Positions 21,494 through 33,770 of a stretch of 64,000 nucleotides of DNA are shown one piece after another. The notes under the pieces are model-generated. The model was not told the origin of the DNA. It did no database searches and saw nothing but the letters and a program-made list of their open reading frames with translations. Position numbers and translations under genes: made by a program. Position 1 is the stretch's first letter. Each line of letters opens with the position of its first letter. This DNA comes from Endomychus coccineus (taxonomy: Eukaryota; Arthropoda; Insecta; Coleoptera; Endomychidae): the NCBI GenBank assembly GCA_958510875.1, contig OY294067.1, positions 281,995,242 to 282,059,241 on the forward strand, written 5' to 3'.

Positions 21494-21644
21494 TATATAT
21501 ATTATATATATAATATATATAATATATATAATATATATAATATATATAATTTATATAATATATATAATATATATAATATATATAATATATATAATATATA
21601 TAATATATATAATTTATATAATATATATAATATATAATATATAC
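21494..21644. repeat. ATATATAAT-type minisatellite
   Basis: About 150 bp of a 9-10-bp AT unit at the truncation point of the third PLE copy. It differs from the pure TA runs elsewhere. Confidence 0.9.
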
Positions 21645-21674
21645 AACTCTAGAGATGTATTTACGTGGCGTACT

Positions 21675-22030
21675 CATGCATATTATGACGATAACAACTT
21701 TTATAATTTTTTGAATCGTTATATCTCAGAAACGGTGGCTCGTAGGAAAAAAGTATTGATACATTTTTATAGATAATTTTATGATCTACAATTTTTGTCC
21801 GAGGTACTTTTATGATAAAACTTGCCGTTTTGCTGAAAATCGCGAAAAACTCATTTTTTTGACCTTTGACCTTGAATAAAATTTTTTCCATACACGAGAA
21901 TGATGGGGAACTTTTAAATATTATTTATAATTATGTTTTGAACAATTTTACTGATTTTCAGCTTGTTGGGATTTTATGTACCTTCACTCCCATTTTTTGG
22001 TCTAGATTGACCGGACTAATAAGGGGACCA
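21675..22030 (+). repeat. Inverted copy of the XPG/CXC element flank
   Basis: Reverse complement of 2840-3175, closely similar (GGTGGCTCGTAGGAAAAAAG, CATACACGAGAATGATGGGG, AGATTGACCGGAC). No CXC coding remains. Confidence 0.8.
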
Positions 22031-22500
22031 GGACGTACTGGTTGTGAGGGTCATCTACGAGATTTCGCAATTTGCTCGGAAATTGAATGAAAATGTTTAT
22101 CGGGGGTTTTAGAGGTCGCTGAACACGATTCTGATATTGGAAAAATTCCAGAATAAACCTGGAGGCCATTGTGTCCTGGTTGTCTCGGTCGTCACCTGGA
22201 CATTTACGCGAGTTCTTATGAAAATGCAACGAATCTGGTTACTCAGGAGTTTTTGAGGTCGCTGATCACGAATATGATGTCAAAAAATTCAAATGATGTA
22301 CCTGGGAACCAGGAAGTCCTGGTTGTGAGGGTCATATACGAGGTTTTTTACGAAATTTTCTCAGAAATTGAATTAAAATGTTTACTCGGGGGTTTTCGAT
22401 GTCGCTGAACACGATTCTGATATTGAAAAAATTCCACAATATACCTGAAGGCCAGGTGTCCTGCTTGTCTAGGTCATCTGTTGGACACGTGGGTCAGTTT
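22030..22500. repeat. Tandem satellite, unit ~140-145 bp
   Basis: Landmark GTCGCTGAACACGATTCTG (or GATCACGAATATG) recurs near 22120, 22258 and 22402, with alternating CCAGGACG/CCTGGTTGTGAGGGTC blocks between. Single related units occur at 2770-2825 and 23000-23170. It is linked to the XPG/CXC element flank at both loci. Confidence 0.75.
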
Positions 22501-22967
22501 TAAATGAAATTATCATTTTGAAAGTTTTAAAAGAAATAAATAAAAGTGATTGTACGATGAAGTTAATGAATTTATATATTATCGATATAATAAAATATGA
22601 TAAGAATTGATGGAGAAGTGAGTGAGCTTTCACAAATAAAATTGATTTTATTATAAAATTGTCGAATTTAAATTTATTCAATATACAGAAATTTCTATAA
22701 TTAAATTGAATAATGATAATATTTTGATAAAATAAATTTTTGAAGAACGTGTAAAATACATTTTTTCCATTTAATAGATTTTTTACATAACAATTATTTG
22801 TGATTGAGTTTAATGAATTTCCTACAGTTATTTGTTTATCTCATTGTCTAAATTATGATAATATAAAAAATTTTTCAATTATACGTATCACAATATTTCA
22901 AATATAAAATATCTTTAACTTTTGAATTTCCAGAAAATTGACTAATATTTTCACCGTATTCATGAAC
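22501..22967. other. AT-rich spacer inside the satellite locus
   Basis: Very AT-rich, no coding or clear repeat. It separates two satellite pieces of opposite orientation. Confidence 0.5.
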
Positions 22968-23330
22968 TTACACACTCCTAAAGTTTTCAGCGTCCTCGAA
23001 AACCCCCAAGTAAACATTTTCATTCAATTTCCGAGCAGATTTAGAAAAAATTTCGTAGATGACCCTCACAACCAGGACTTCATGGTTCCCAGGCATATCA
23101 TATGGTTCTTCTGACATCATACTCGTCTTCAGCGATCCCAAAAACCCCCCGAGTAACAAATTTGAGTCGACTTTCACAATGTGTTACCGAATAATGAATC
23201 TTTTTTATTTGCTTCAAAAATTGCACATGAAAAAATGCATCTTTTCTCATTTGTATAAGATTCAAAAAGTGGGCAAATGTAGTAAATGCTTCAAGGAATC
23301 TGATGCAAAAAACCGCATCTCAATCCATCT
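22968..23330 (-). repeat. Inverted satellite unit plus element flank
   Basis: The reverse complement matches the satellite at 22250-22420. The 23170-23330 part mirrors 2584-2760 (TTTGCTTCAAAAATT, CATGAAAAAATGCAT). Confidence 0.7.
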
Positions 23331-24714
23331 TTACTGCACAGGTTTTCGGACCATTCATTTACATTTTCAACGAATTCAACACTCTGTTATTTGTTCAGTC
23401 AACTCTAATGATAAATATATGTGAAAATGGTATTTAAATATAAAAAAATTGAAAATTTCACAAGATTCACAATTAATATCGAATTGTTGAGCGTTCAAGA
23501 TATGTGGTGCAACGATTCATATCTTCGTACAAATGATACACTCACCATTAAATATCAATCAACTTTGATGGATGTAAGCAAAATGGTAAATCAGTCATTT
23601 TTAGTAGAATTCATGCCCAACGATGAGTTCAAGTCTTCGTAGTTCCAATTTGGAGGATTATATATAGTATGTTGATCAGCAGTAAATTTGAAGTGTTTAT
23701 TTGAGAGTAGAAAAAAAGGCATTTATAGCTTAATTACGGTCATTGAAGTACAGTCTCTGGAATGATTCAAGTGATAATAGTTAGGAAGACGTGTAGAAAT
23801 GTCTAAAATTTATACGAACTCAAATGATTCCTCCCACCAGCCAGCATACAAAATTAACTCAATTACAAAGATACCTTGTAGTTTTCGGAAGCCATACGAA
23901 ATGTTAATTATTACTTCTGTAGAAATAACTCCAACACGCTATAGACCTTTCAACGAAATCAAAAACTGTTAGTCAGAAAGAGAAATACACGAATACATCT
24001 GCTTCGTTCGCATGTGGCCGTACGCGTTTTATCAAACGTAACACCGTGTGAAATGTTCAACTGTACGTTATGCAATCTGTATAAGAACGAAATCGATTCG
24101 TCCAATTTCCAGTAATTACTAATTTATTAATATTGGGTTTAGCTAGCGTTTTATTGCTATCAAATTTACCAGTGTGTTTTTGTATCTCAATTTTATGACA
24201 AAACAGCATTGATTACGCAAAATGATGAGTTGGGATTGTAATTGGTATTATAATGGCGAATATTTCGGACTCGTGATTTTGTTGATTCTACACACGTTTT
24301 AGGTGGTTTTCAAAATGTATATAAATCTGTATACAGTTTTCTCAAAATCAGTTGGTACGTTCTCTCTGAAAGTTGACCTAGGCTAGATTCAGGTTAGACT
24401 GCACCCAGTACAATTTTCTTGATTTCTCTTGAAATGAGGTTATGAATTCCTAAAACTATTTCATTCCATTTTCATTAGCAGCAACTATTGAATACAGAAA
24501 CTTGACCAATGAGGTGTCTACGGTTCTGGAAATAGTATCCGTTTTTCTAATACTATTTCCGGTTAACCTGGAAACACATACATCTCTCATGATAATTCAC
24601 GTTTCACCATAAAAAATAGTGAATAATAGCGATAATAATTTTGTGAACCAAAAGGCGGATGCGCCGGTAACATATCGAGTACGCCCTCCTCGGAGACAGC
24701 TAACTATGCATACC
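23331..24714. other. No recognisable gene
   Basis: Short open frames only (for example 23421-23642, 73 codons, no family recognised). No repeat identified. Confidence 0.45.
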
Positions 24715-25085
24715 TCTTCGCAATCTTTACAAGGGATGGAATAAACAGTATGTGTTATCTTTTTGAAAGGTACGCTGCTTTTTAGTTTAGTAAAGAGACT
24801 TTTATGGTTTAAATAATTTTTATGACATATATGTAGGTCATAAGGTTTTACTATATTACATAATTTTTCAGAAAGACCATTAATATATGGTGGTGATATG
24901 TAATGTTTATCTTTTGATTTCTCATTATTGGTATTGGTTTTACCAGATGAGATATAAAATTTATGAATTTTATCCTTAGTTATGGAGCTGACTAAATCAA
25001 TGGGATAACCATTTTTTATTAAAGTTTCTTTCGTTTTTGTAATAAATGTAGTTCTCAGTTCACGAGAACTTAGTTGAATAGCTGT
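24715..25085 (-). pseudogene. PLE fragment (linker to start of GIY-YIG)
   Basis: Minus frame with LSSRELRTTFITKTKETLI, the DLHICHKNYLNHKSLFTKLK block and VYSIPCKDCEEV, then abrupt loss of similarity after the YIG position. Both ends are truncated. More diverged than the third copy. Confidence 0.88.
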
Positions 25086-25447
25086 TCCGTGCATAAGACA
25101 TGGTGTATAACTTCGCTCAACATGTTATTAATATTATGAACTATTAACCTCAGTCCAATGTTCTATGGTAATTGAATACCCCTTCGTTCGTGTGCTTTTA
25201 TATATTGATGTAGTCTATTTTTGTAAGAAATTGTTACATAATTGGACCCGAAGTTCTCTTGAGATGAACATCTTATCGAGTTGGTTTTGCAATAGTTTCC
25301 ATGTGAAGAGAATGTTGAGGATCCTTGTAATTAAATCTCGATCAATAGAAATAAATCTTCAGAATCCTGGGAATTGTAATTATGCTGGTAAGCTACGTCT
25401 ACGTTATGTAATTTTCAATTATACGAAGCTATTGTTACAACTATATA

Positions 25448-25870
25448 CGAGGTCAAGGTGAAAAGTCCCTAAAAAATGAAATAAGAAATCTTCTATTTGG
25501 TCAAAACTTATTTTATTTCTCAAGATAATCTCCTTGATGCCCGATACACTTCGTCCAACGTTATTCTAATTTTTCGATCCCTTCCAAATAGTACGATTTC
25601 GGCAATCCTTCAAAATAGCCGTTTTAACATGGATTTTGTAACCTCGATTAGACAACCAGAACGTACAACCACAACGAAAATTATCAAACAACTTTTCCAC
25701 GCAAGAAATTATATTTTTTCATATTTACAAAATTCTTCAAGGTTGGTTGCTTTCGATGGGTGTCAAAACAGAAGTGAATAACATATCAGTCTGAAAATTG
25801 TCATATGGGATTTTCGATTGTGGCGCTATCTGTTTTATTTTTCAGGAACTTTTCCTTCACCTTGCCCTCG
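25448..25870. mobile_element. Mariner-derived short element, TIRs with TA duplication
   Basis: Left end CGAGGTCAAGGTGAAAAGT and right end ACTTTTCCTTCACCTTGCCC are inverted copies, flanked by TA (25446-25447, 25871-25872). At 423 bp it lacks transposase domains but shares ends and inner segments with the longer relative at 55265, in inverted order. It is an internally deleted copy. Confidence 0.8.
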
Positions 25871-27639
25871 TATAAGTTCTTAAGGTATAGAAAAATTGAT
25901 CGGAGTAAATGAAGGAAACATGTTGCCAGTGTGTAATAGATAAAAACATTTATGAAATCATACGTGTAAAGTGAAATATATTTTATTATTTCCAATATTT
26001 CATATTCATTCATTTTCTACTATTAAAAATCCTCTTATTCTCTGTAGTTTTGTTCACAAAATTTGATCCAATTGAATATTTGTTTATTTGGAACAAACAA
26101 AATCAATAAAAGGATTCAAAATGGGATGATGGGTCGTCTCGGTCCGTTAGGAGATATGTTATCTATTAGGTTGCGAGAAAATACCGTGTTAGCGGGTTTT
26201 CCGATATGAAAGTTTGAAATTGGTTCGTTCGCAGCTGCTGCTAAAACCATAACCATGTCACCAGCGATACCCAGGAATGGAATTTCCTCGAATAAATTGT
26301 GGTTATCAGTTGTGACTTCATTTGCATGCTAGCAGCCGAATCCTTGTACCACGACAGTAAGTAAAGCAGGCATGGAATGTCTGGTTTCTTTACCCATGGA
26401 ATAATATTGACTCAGTAATTATAGAGTTATTTCTTTGGACTGTAGCCTTCGTTCATAGGTGTGTAGGTGATGGTAGTAGTTCACCGCTTGATGGTCCACG
26501 CGTCTAGGAGCGCTTTTCTTTACATCGTCTTTTGGTTTTCGTCGAACAGACTTCTTACCAAGTTTAGTTGGATCAAAGTTTTCTGGTCTTCCGCGATAGC
26601 CGAGAGCTAGTCTCTTCATTTTTTCAATGGAGTAAGATTTCTGATATCAGCTTGGAATTGTTAATGAAATTATTTTCAGCTGAAGACTCATCTGCTACCA
26701 TTGGCATAAATTCTACTTGATGGAAACAATTCCTACAATTTTTGGAGGAGAACAAATCATTGAAAATTATGTTGTTGTGTTAATAATCTGGTAGTCTTGT
26801 TCAACAGTACAATAACATCTATGGTAATCAACAATATATTCACGTTTCCCTAATTTGGAACCATGCAATGTTATTCGTAATATACAGGAATCCATCCAAA
26901 GAAAATCAGTGAAAATATGATGTAGTATAAGTAAGCGTTGAACTAAATCAGTTGAATCTGAGTATTACTAACATAGAGCAAAATGACCCCAATTCAATTT
27001 CCTTTCTTTAAATTTATAACTAATCACGTCACGTCTTGAACATGCTCCTAATCCCGAATAGGCTGCTACGAAGACCTTAATTTCAAAATCTTGGGTGGAA
27101 AATTCCTGAACTTCATAATTTTCACATGATTTCTAATGGTCATCCAGCCTATGTATATGTTTTGAAAATTGTAATTGGTTTTAATGAATGAATACAAAAA
27201 ATTTCAGACTTTATCTTCTTAATAAAAATAGCGTTTAAAAACACCCAAATAATTGAATCGGTTTGAGGACGTACTCTGACGTAAATACCCAGTACTCTGT
27301 AAACATAGAGCTGTCAGTTGCGGCAACTGCGTGTTATGCATGCCTTTTTAATTAATAAATCGCGGTTAGTTATTACATTGTCTACTTCTGAATCGTGCGA
27401 GGTGCAATTTATTGAACTGTGAGATTTATTTACAGAGGAACAATGTGTTTGCCACGTCGTTGTGATACGCATTTTATATCAGCGAGAATAATGACTGAGA
27501 CGGGATTTGTCAAAGGCGTGCAAAAGTTGGCAAAATTGAATATTTCTGTGGTTGCTGAATACTTTGACAGTGGCATTTAACATGTGCCTCTTTATAGAAA
27601 CCGTTGGTATTAGGAATTTTGAGTCACCGACTCTCCATT
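25871..27639. other. No confident gene
   Basis: A 66-codon minus frame at 26419-26619 has a basic, complex composition (KRLALGYRGRPENFDP) but no family I recognise and no visible partner exons. The remainder is unremarkable. Confidence 0.4.
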
Positions 27640-28280
27640 GTCTGAATCATTTTCCGCACGAATTGGAACCCACTGTGGAGACGATTGCACCGTTCCTATT
27701 GGTCGTATGGGTTTAAAATTTTGCAGATCGCTTTAAAGTGAAAATACGAACTGTATTGTTTTTGGGCGCGGTAGCTCCATTGCGCATGGTATTTATAACA
27801 TCTATCATTATTTGGAATGAATGTATTTCATTTAAGCATAAGGACGTGTTTTTCTCGTTTTAAATATATATCGCACGTTCGATATATAGCAAAAGTGTCC
27901 GAAATTGTCATTTTAAGATTCAAGTGACGTCACGATCTATTGTGTGTCTTTATTCTGTGCAAGAAGTCCTAGAGTAGACCTCTTGATTCTGTGATAAATT
28001 TTGATAGTTTATGTGGCAGCAAGTGAAAAAAAATTATATTATAGTGTGAGTTGCGAAAGTCAACGTGTCAGCAATGTCAGTAAGAAAAGTACAGTTTTCA
28101 AATAATGTAACAGTGACTACAATTTAAAGTCTTTGATTAGATGTTTCTGAATCATTTCCAATATATTTGCTGCTTCTACAATCATTTACATTTGACGGGA
28201 GTATCAAAAAGCTATTTTGCTAACAAAAGTTAAGGAAGTCATGTGATCAATTGATCACAGCTTTTTAATAAATGCTTATC
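27640..28280 (+). repeat. Dispersed repeat family, copy 2
   Basis: About 640 bp resembling 45100-45620. Shared order: CCGTTCYATTG, TTTAAAATTTTGCAGATCGC, CTGTATTGTTTTTGGG, a TATATATCGCACG-type block, and finally GCTATTTTGCTAACAAAAGT. Non-coding. TE class unknown. Confidence 0.65.
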
Positions 28281-29300
28281 GATTCTATCATCTATTATAG
28301 CATACAAGGACTCATATTTATCTTAACTAATTAAGAAATGAAAACCTCTAGTTCAAACTGACTATAATAAATGAAATAGTATTCGTTGTGAAAAATAAGA
28401 AAATATCAAATATTTCTTTTTCAACCATAATTCAATAAGGGGTGTTATGAAAATCACAAACGTTTCGATTTAATTGAAGTCAATCGTGGATCCTACTTGT
28501 TTGTTCCATTGAAATTCATAGAATCTTTCTAGACGTAAGCAATGTTCAATTCAAGTAAAAACAACTTAAGAAGTAACCAACAATACGAGCAGCTTTGCCT
28601 GTACCGTTTTATCGCTGAAGAAATCAATGTATGTCATCACTTGAGGAAGGAGAGAAAATTGAAATAGGGGATGATCATGTTTAGAAAGCATTATTGTCGT
28701 AATGTACATCTATGGAATAGTTCTGTGGCTGAAAGGTACTCCAAATACTAAATCATTATCGGTTTTTATACTTTTATTCACTGTTAACTTTTTTCGCAAT
28801 TACACCGAAATCACATTGAAACTTTCAAGAAGGATAAATTGATTTATTATCCTGAAAAAGGAATTGTTTGATTTCCTTTAGAGCAATCATGTCAAGCTGG
28901 CCTTAGAATGAACAATATAAGATGCCTGCAAGTGACTAAATTTTCAATGACAAATAAATCTTCAGTTAAGAACATTCTACCTGTAAGGGCTATTGTGCTC
29001 CCTATGAAGCAATACTTGATTAATCGACAGTTGAAAGTGCTCTGGTTCAATATTCTGTTGTTCAATTCTGAAATGATCTGAGTGAATGCGAAAATTGGCG
29101 TTTACAATGTCTTACGTAAACTCATAGAAATTCTAAGCTCCATTGTATATGTTTGACGTCCAAGATGTAGCTGTCATTACCTAACGATTAGATATTTATG
29201 AAATTATTAACCCTTTTCAATTCCATTAAGATAATAATTTCAGGAAAATCGATGAATATTCTATCGGTTCACCCTTTACTATGTGATATGAAATTGTAAC
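28281..29300. other. No recognisable feature
   Basis: No coding frame or repeat was identified. Confidence 0.45.
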
Positions 29301-29304
29301 CATA

Positions 29305-29745
29305 TTGTAAAATTTGAACACTAGTATGTTGATGATAGCAGTCCTATTTGTGACGTCGTTACTCGCGTTTCAGCATTATTACGCCATCTTCAGAAGCTAT
29401 TCAACTACAATCAAATTACATAACTTTAAATATTCATAGGTCGGTAGCAAAGGAATATCGTGGTCGGTCATTCATGAACTTGAGAGGATTATTTCTATAG
29501 GATTACATGGTGCGTTATGACATTCTAATGATGGCGAATTGTTCAGCAAAGTATAGAAGTCGATCAGGAGATTACTTCATGGAATAAATACATTACATAA
29601 CTTTAAATAACAGTGAATAACTTAGTTATGTTTGATCTCTAAGAAGTAGTGTATTGTTTCTGTGTTTGTAAATTTCCAAAGATTCTTGCAAGTTTAGCTT
29701 CGACCCTTTTCCAGCTATATATAAAATATGTAAATTGGCTATTTC
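29305..29745 (-). pseudogene. 3' end of a PLE (family C)
   Basis: The minus strand carries the tail of a GIY-YIG protein (ESLEIYKH-like remains near 29690) followed by about 300 bp of 3' region and a hammerhead-like motif. The same 3' region occurs inverted at 33380-33770. Decayed by stops. Confidence 0.65.
29360..29393 (-). ncRNA. Hammerhead-like motif (PLE family C)
   Basis: CUGAAGA, unpaired U, stem II GGCG/UGCU (with G-U pairs), GAAA, AC-GCGA-GU stem III with tetraloop, then GUA. Stem I is not convincing. Confidence 0.5.
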
Positions 29746-30444
29746 TGGGAAAGAATGAGTATTATCGGTCAAACCTATTTTCATTTTGACCAATCATTAT
29801 GAATTCAACCGGACGGTATTCCCAATTGGTATCCCTCTTAGACCACTTCTAGCATTTTCTGGCATATACGAGGTCTGTCTCAAAAGTATCCCACTACCTA
29901 CCTCGATTTCTCGGCGCTTGACTTATTCTTCGTCATCATGTTGGTGGCATCCTTCAAAGTAGTCCCCATTTGATTGAACAACAGGCTCATATCGATGCTT
30001 TCACTTTCTAAAGCAGTCTTGGAAGTCAGTTTTTGAAATCGCCTTTAGTGCATTCGTCGCATTAGTTTCAACAGTCTCTTTGTCGTCGAATCGGTGTCCT
30101 TTAAGCGGCATTTTCAATCGAGGAAATAGCCAAAAGTCGCAGGGTGCTATGTTTTAATATTTTTAAAATTTTTAATACTGTTGATCATTTCCAGATTGTT
30201 CTGACCGATTTCTAATCGAAAGTTTTTTTGCTGTTCTGAAAGCAGTTTTGAGATAAATTTTGCACACACACGAGTCATTCCCAAATTCTTGGTTGAAATT
30301 CGCGAAACAGTACTTTTTGGTATTACAAGGTTATCTTTTAGTTCCCTCACAGTCAAACGACGATCTTGTCCAATCGCAACTCGCACACGTTCGACAATAT
30401 TGTCAAGAGATGTGTGGTCACTTTTAAACTGCTTCACTGAATTT

Positions 30445-31268
30445 TAAAACAACTTGGATTTACTTTGCTCCGAGAATACTATAAGGCAACAAATATTAAA
30501 TGTTGCAACTCTATCAACTTTTTCAAAAGTGGAAGGTGTCTTTGAATAATTCAACTTCATACAAAAGAAAATACAAATTTAATTAATCATTTGAATGAAG
30601 GGTAACTATTTCTTCAAAAGTACCTACCTATATAATAGGTACTTAAATCAATAATTTTCTTACCTCTTGTGGAGTAGCATACATTACTATTTAAATAATC
30701 GATGACCCCACCACCCTCTTTTCGTTGTGACTTATTATTTGGAAAAGTTTCCCAGTAAAGAAAGTACCTAAATAGAACCAGTATGTAGGACGGTATTCCT
30801 TCTTATAATGTAATTCGATAGCTCCCAAATATAAATAGGAAATATTCAACCTTACCCCGTAAAAGAACTGTTAAATTACATATAACCTCTTGGATAGTAG
30901 ACAGTTTCAGTTCAAGCCTCAAGCCTGCCCTGAAGATGCCACCTGTAATGGTTGGCGAAACGTCGGCATCAAGTCGAGCTATTGTGACGCGGAATCCATC
31001 CGGAAGACAAGATTTTTCTACATATAACCTTTCAACTCTGATGATGCTGCTTGTCGAAAAGTCCTCTGTACTTTAATAGTATTTTTAGTGGATAATGGTG
31101 ATTATTTCGTATTTAGTATTATAGTTCATCCTCTTTTATTTTTTATTAAATTTTCAAATATAAAAAGTCTTTTACTCACCCTGAAATCAGATAATAGTGA
31201 TTATTTCTTATTTAGTGATATAGTTTATCCACAATGTGAACTCTTTTATTGTTTATTAAATTTTCAAA
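30445..31268. mobile_element. PLE-like insertion inside the mariner
   Basis: The insert splits the mariner coding sequence. It carries a plus-strand hammerhead-like motif (30930-30964), a second degenerate one near 31038-31062, and two similar AT-rich segments (31085-31165 and 31185-31268, GATAATRGTGATTATTTC). No protein remains. Confidence 0.6.
30930..30964 (+). ncRNA. Hammerhead-like motif (PLE family B, GUC type)
   Basis: Stem I GCC/GGC, CUGAAGA, unpaired U, stem II beginning GCCA and closing UGGC, GAAAC, GUC. The same family occurs at 32149-32183 (GAAA changed to GGAA) and, 5'-truncated, at 33081-33112. Confidence 0.6.
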
Positions 31269-31587
31269 TGTAACTATTTTATTTATATTTTGCCCATACA
31301 CTCGTCTCCAAAGGCCTTTTTTCCGCATTTCATCAAGAATAAAATATTTTTTTTTGCAAATTCTCTGTTCAGTTCTTTCCGTCATTTTTAGCAATAAAGT
31401 AAATCCGACGAACGCAAAAAAACGTAGTAAACAAATACACGCTCCGCGGGAACTAAGGCGTCTCATCCCTAACTAAGGCATCTGAGGAGAAGGTTATGAG
31501 TTACTGGTGACACCCTACAGAGGTCACCTGAGTATTGTGGCGCGAAGATATGGATACAAGTCGGATACTTTTGGGACAGACCTCGTA

Positions 31588-32148
31588 TGTAGATGTTGTT
31601 TTAACATGTTTCAAAGGACAAATAGGCGATTAGATAATTTTCTCCTATTTCCAAATTCAACTAAACTAAAGTTTAAAGCAGAAACTGAAATAAACAATTC
31701 TATTAACTTTTAAATTAAACACTCACAAGAACAGATAACAATATTTCTTTTGATATTTATCGGAATAAAACTTACTCCGATATTATTATCCCATCAGATT
31801 TGTTTGATAATAGATTATATGAAATAGCTGCTTTTCATTCAATGATACCTTACGGTTTTTTCAATGCCATTGTCACAATCAAATTTTCATTAGGAAGTAA
31901 ATACAGTTAAACAAGTCTCAGTAAATAATAACTGTATTAATCAACCGTAAACAACAAAACAAAATGTACCTCATTAAAATCGAGAAGAACAGAATTTTTT
32001 TATTTTTAGTCTTTCATTTTGGAAAAATCCAAAACATTTTGGAATATCATGACTTGAATATTACATTTGAACTCATTCCAAATTAAGACATCTTGAAAAA
32101 TCTTGGCTTCCGGATGGATTTCCCGTCATCATAGCACGACTTTATGCC
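31588..32148. other. No recognisable gene
   Basis: AT-rich. No frame or repeat could be supported. Confidence 0.45.
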
Positions 32149-32183
32149 GACGTTCCGTCAACCATTACAGGTGGCATCTTCAG
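32149..32183 (-). ncRNA. Hammerhead-like motif, mutated core
   Basis: Nearly the sequence of 30930-30964, but GAAAC reads GGAAC, which should abolish activity. Confidence 0.55.
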
Positions 32184-32901
32184 GACAGGCTTGAAACTTG
32201 AACTGCATCTGATTCTACTGGTTTCTGTAGCTGTATTTATTGTAGGAAAAAATCCTTCACGCTTCACTGCCTTTATTCCGGTGGTTAACCCCATTCTGGC
32301 ACCTGACCCTGCCGTTGGGTGATCATGTGGAATTTTCGAGGATGGGTTTCCAAATGTTGGGAAGATAATATCCTGTGTCACGGTTTAGATTATTCGGATG
32401 TTTTATGATTTCTATAGCTTCAAAGATTTTTCGCTGATAGAAATTTGGAGCTCGGGCTGGGATTTTGATATTTTCGAAAAGTATTTGATGATTTAGTATC
32501 AAACTTGTGTTCCGCAAGTGCAGATCTACTGGTGTCACGAAGTCTTACACAGCGCTCATGTTCTTTCGCACGAGTAGCTACTATACGACCTGTTTCCCCA
32601 ATGTATACTTTACCGCAAGAACAGGGAATGCTATAAACACCTTCTAAGTGAAGAGGAGAAAGGGGATCTTTGATAGATTTGTAAAACTGAGATAGTTTGG
32701 GAGTGTGAAAAACCGAGTTGAAATATTATGTTTTTCAAGGATTTTGGAAATTCGATCTGATATATTTTCAATATATGGAAGATCTGAAGGTTTTGATAAC
32801 ATCCCCTGTTCTTGCGGTAAAGTGAACATGAGCGCTGTAAAAGGTTTCGTGACACCAGTAGATCTGCACTTGCGGAAAACAAGTTTGATACTAATCATCA
32901 A
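32149..32901 (-). pseudogene. PLE family B, GIY-YIG end, frameshifted, with hammerhead-like 3' motif
   Basis: Minus strand: LPYIENISDRISKILEKHNI, then YSIPCSCGKVYIGETGR with TRAKEHERCVRL and SALAEH (GIY-YIG core), then FENIKIPARAPNFYQRKIFE and GYYLPNIWKP. Two frame changes (near 32640 and 32540) break it. It ends in a hammerhead-like motif (32149-32183). Its upstream end meets an inverted copy of itself. Confidence 0.88.
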
Positions 32902-33112
32902 ATCCTTTTCGAAAATACTAAAATTCTAGCCCGAGCCCAAAACTTCTATCAGCGAAAAATATTCGAAGCAATAGAAATCCTAAACCATCCAAATAATCTA
33001 AAACATGACTGAGGTTATAACCTTCCCAACATTTGGAAACCCATCCTATAAAATTCCACATCGCCCATGATCACACAACGACATGGTCAGGTGTAATGAT
33101 TGGCGAAACGTC
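32705..33112 (+). pseudogene. Inverted partner copy of PLE family B
   Basis: The plus strand reads PCSCGKV then jumps to the MSAVKGF region (the YIGETGR-to-EH part is deleted), followed by the DTNHQILFENTKI, NFYQRKIFEAIEIL and NLPNIWKPIL blocks, then a partial hammerhead-like motif (33081-33112). It lies head-to-head with the minus copy, as in the large palindrome. Confidence 0.8.
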
Positions 33113-33239
33113 GGCATCAAGTCATGCTATTGTGACGCGGAATCCATCGGGAAGCCAAGATTTTCAAGATTAGCTTTCCGCGGAAGTCTACTATTCAAGA
33201 TAGAACTATCTTGTTCAATAATAAAAAAATATTTGATGA

Positions 33240-33770
33240 TCTAGACTTTATATGACCAACAGGTCGCTCATTTTCTATTAGGTTTAAAGAACCTAAAAGA
33301 TTCCATAGACTTTCAAAAACAGGTATCACACTTGCAAATCATCGTTTCGATAAGAATCATTCTTTCCCTGAATTAGACAGGTTACATATAGCTAATAAAG
33401 GCTCGAAATCAAACTTGTTGGAATCTTTGGAAATTTACAAACACAAAAACATTACCCTACTGATTAAACATACCTCATTTATTTACTGTTATTTAAAGCT
33501 ATACAATGTATTTATTCCACGAATTATTGTCCTCATTAAAAGAATGTAATAACCCACCACACCATGTAATCCTATAGTAATAATCCTCAAGCTCATGAAT
33601 GACCGACCGCAGTAAACCTTTGCCACCTACCGATAAGTATATTTATAGTTGAACTTATGTATTTTAATTGAATTTGAATACCATCTGAAGTAATAACGTA
33701 ATAAAGCTGGAATTAATGTAATATCAACATAGTAGTGTTCAATTTTTACAACATGGCTGTTGAATATGTT
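33240..33770 (+). pseudogene. PLE family C, GIY-YIG tail and 3' region
   Basis: TGRSFSIRFKE, KTGITLANHRFDKNHSF and LLESLEIYKHKN match the C-terminal half of a PLE GIY-YIG domain. The following 300 bp mirror 29305-29690. A decayed hammerhead-like stretch (CATCTGAAGTAATAACGTAA) lies near 33672. Confidence 0.78.

Larger units (their letters stand above)
29930..31385 (-). pseudogene. Mariner transposase, internally deleted and interrupted
   Basis: Pieces in order on the minus strand: start MTERTEQRI to RVYGQN (31385 to about 31270); after the insert, RVRVAIGQDRRLTVREL, the VSRISTKNLGMTRVCAKF helix-turn-helix block and QNNLEMI (30437 to about 30190); then, with the catalytic middle missing, PCDFWLFPRLKMPLKGHRF and the C-terminal tail (30140-29930). 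The first two catalytic Asp blocks are deleted, so it cannot be active. Confidence 0.88.
29879..31585 (-). mobile_element. Mariner element, disrupted by a PLE-like insertion
   Basis: Ends CGAGGTCTGTCTCAAAAGTA and TACTTTTGGGACAGACCTCG are inverted and flanked by TA (29877-29878, 31586-31587). Contains a transposase pseudogene and a foreign insert (30445-31268). Related to the element at 51430. Confidence 0.88.

Noticed and set aside
22030..22500. CRISPR-like array
   Set aside because: The repeated unit is about 143 bp and contiguous, with no short repeat/spacer alternation. The locus is eukaryotic satellite DNA.
26419..26619. 66-codon basic ORF as a host exon
   Set aside because: Composition is plausible, but no splice context, homologous motif or neighbouring exon could be supported.
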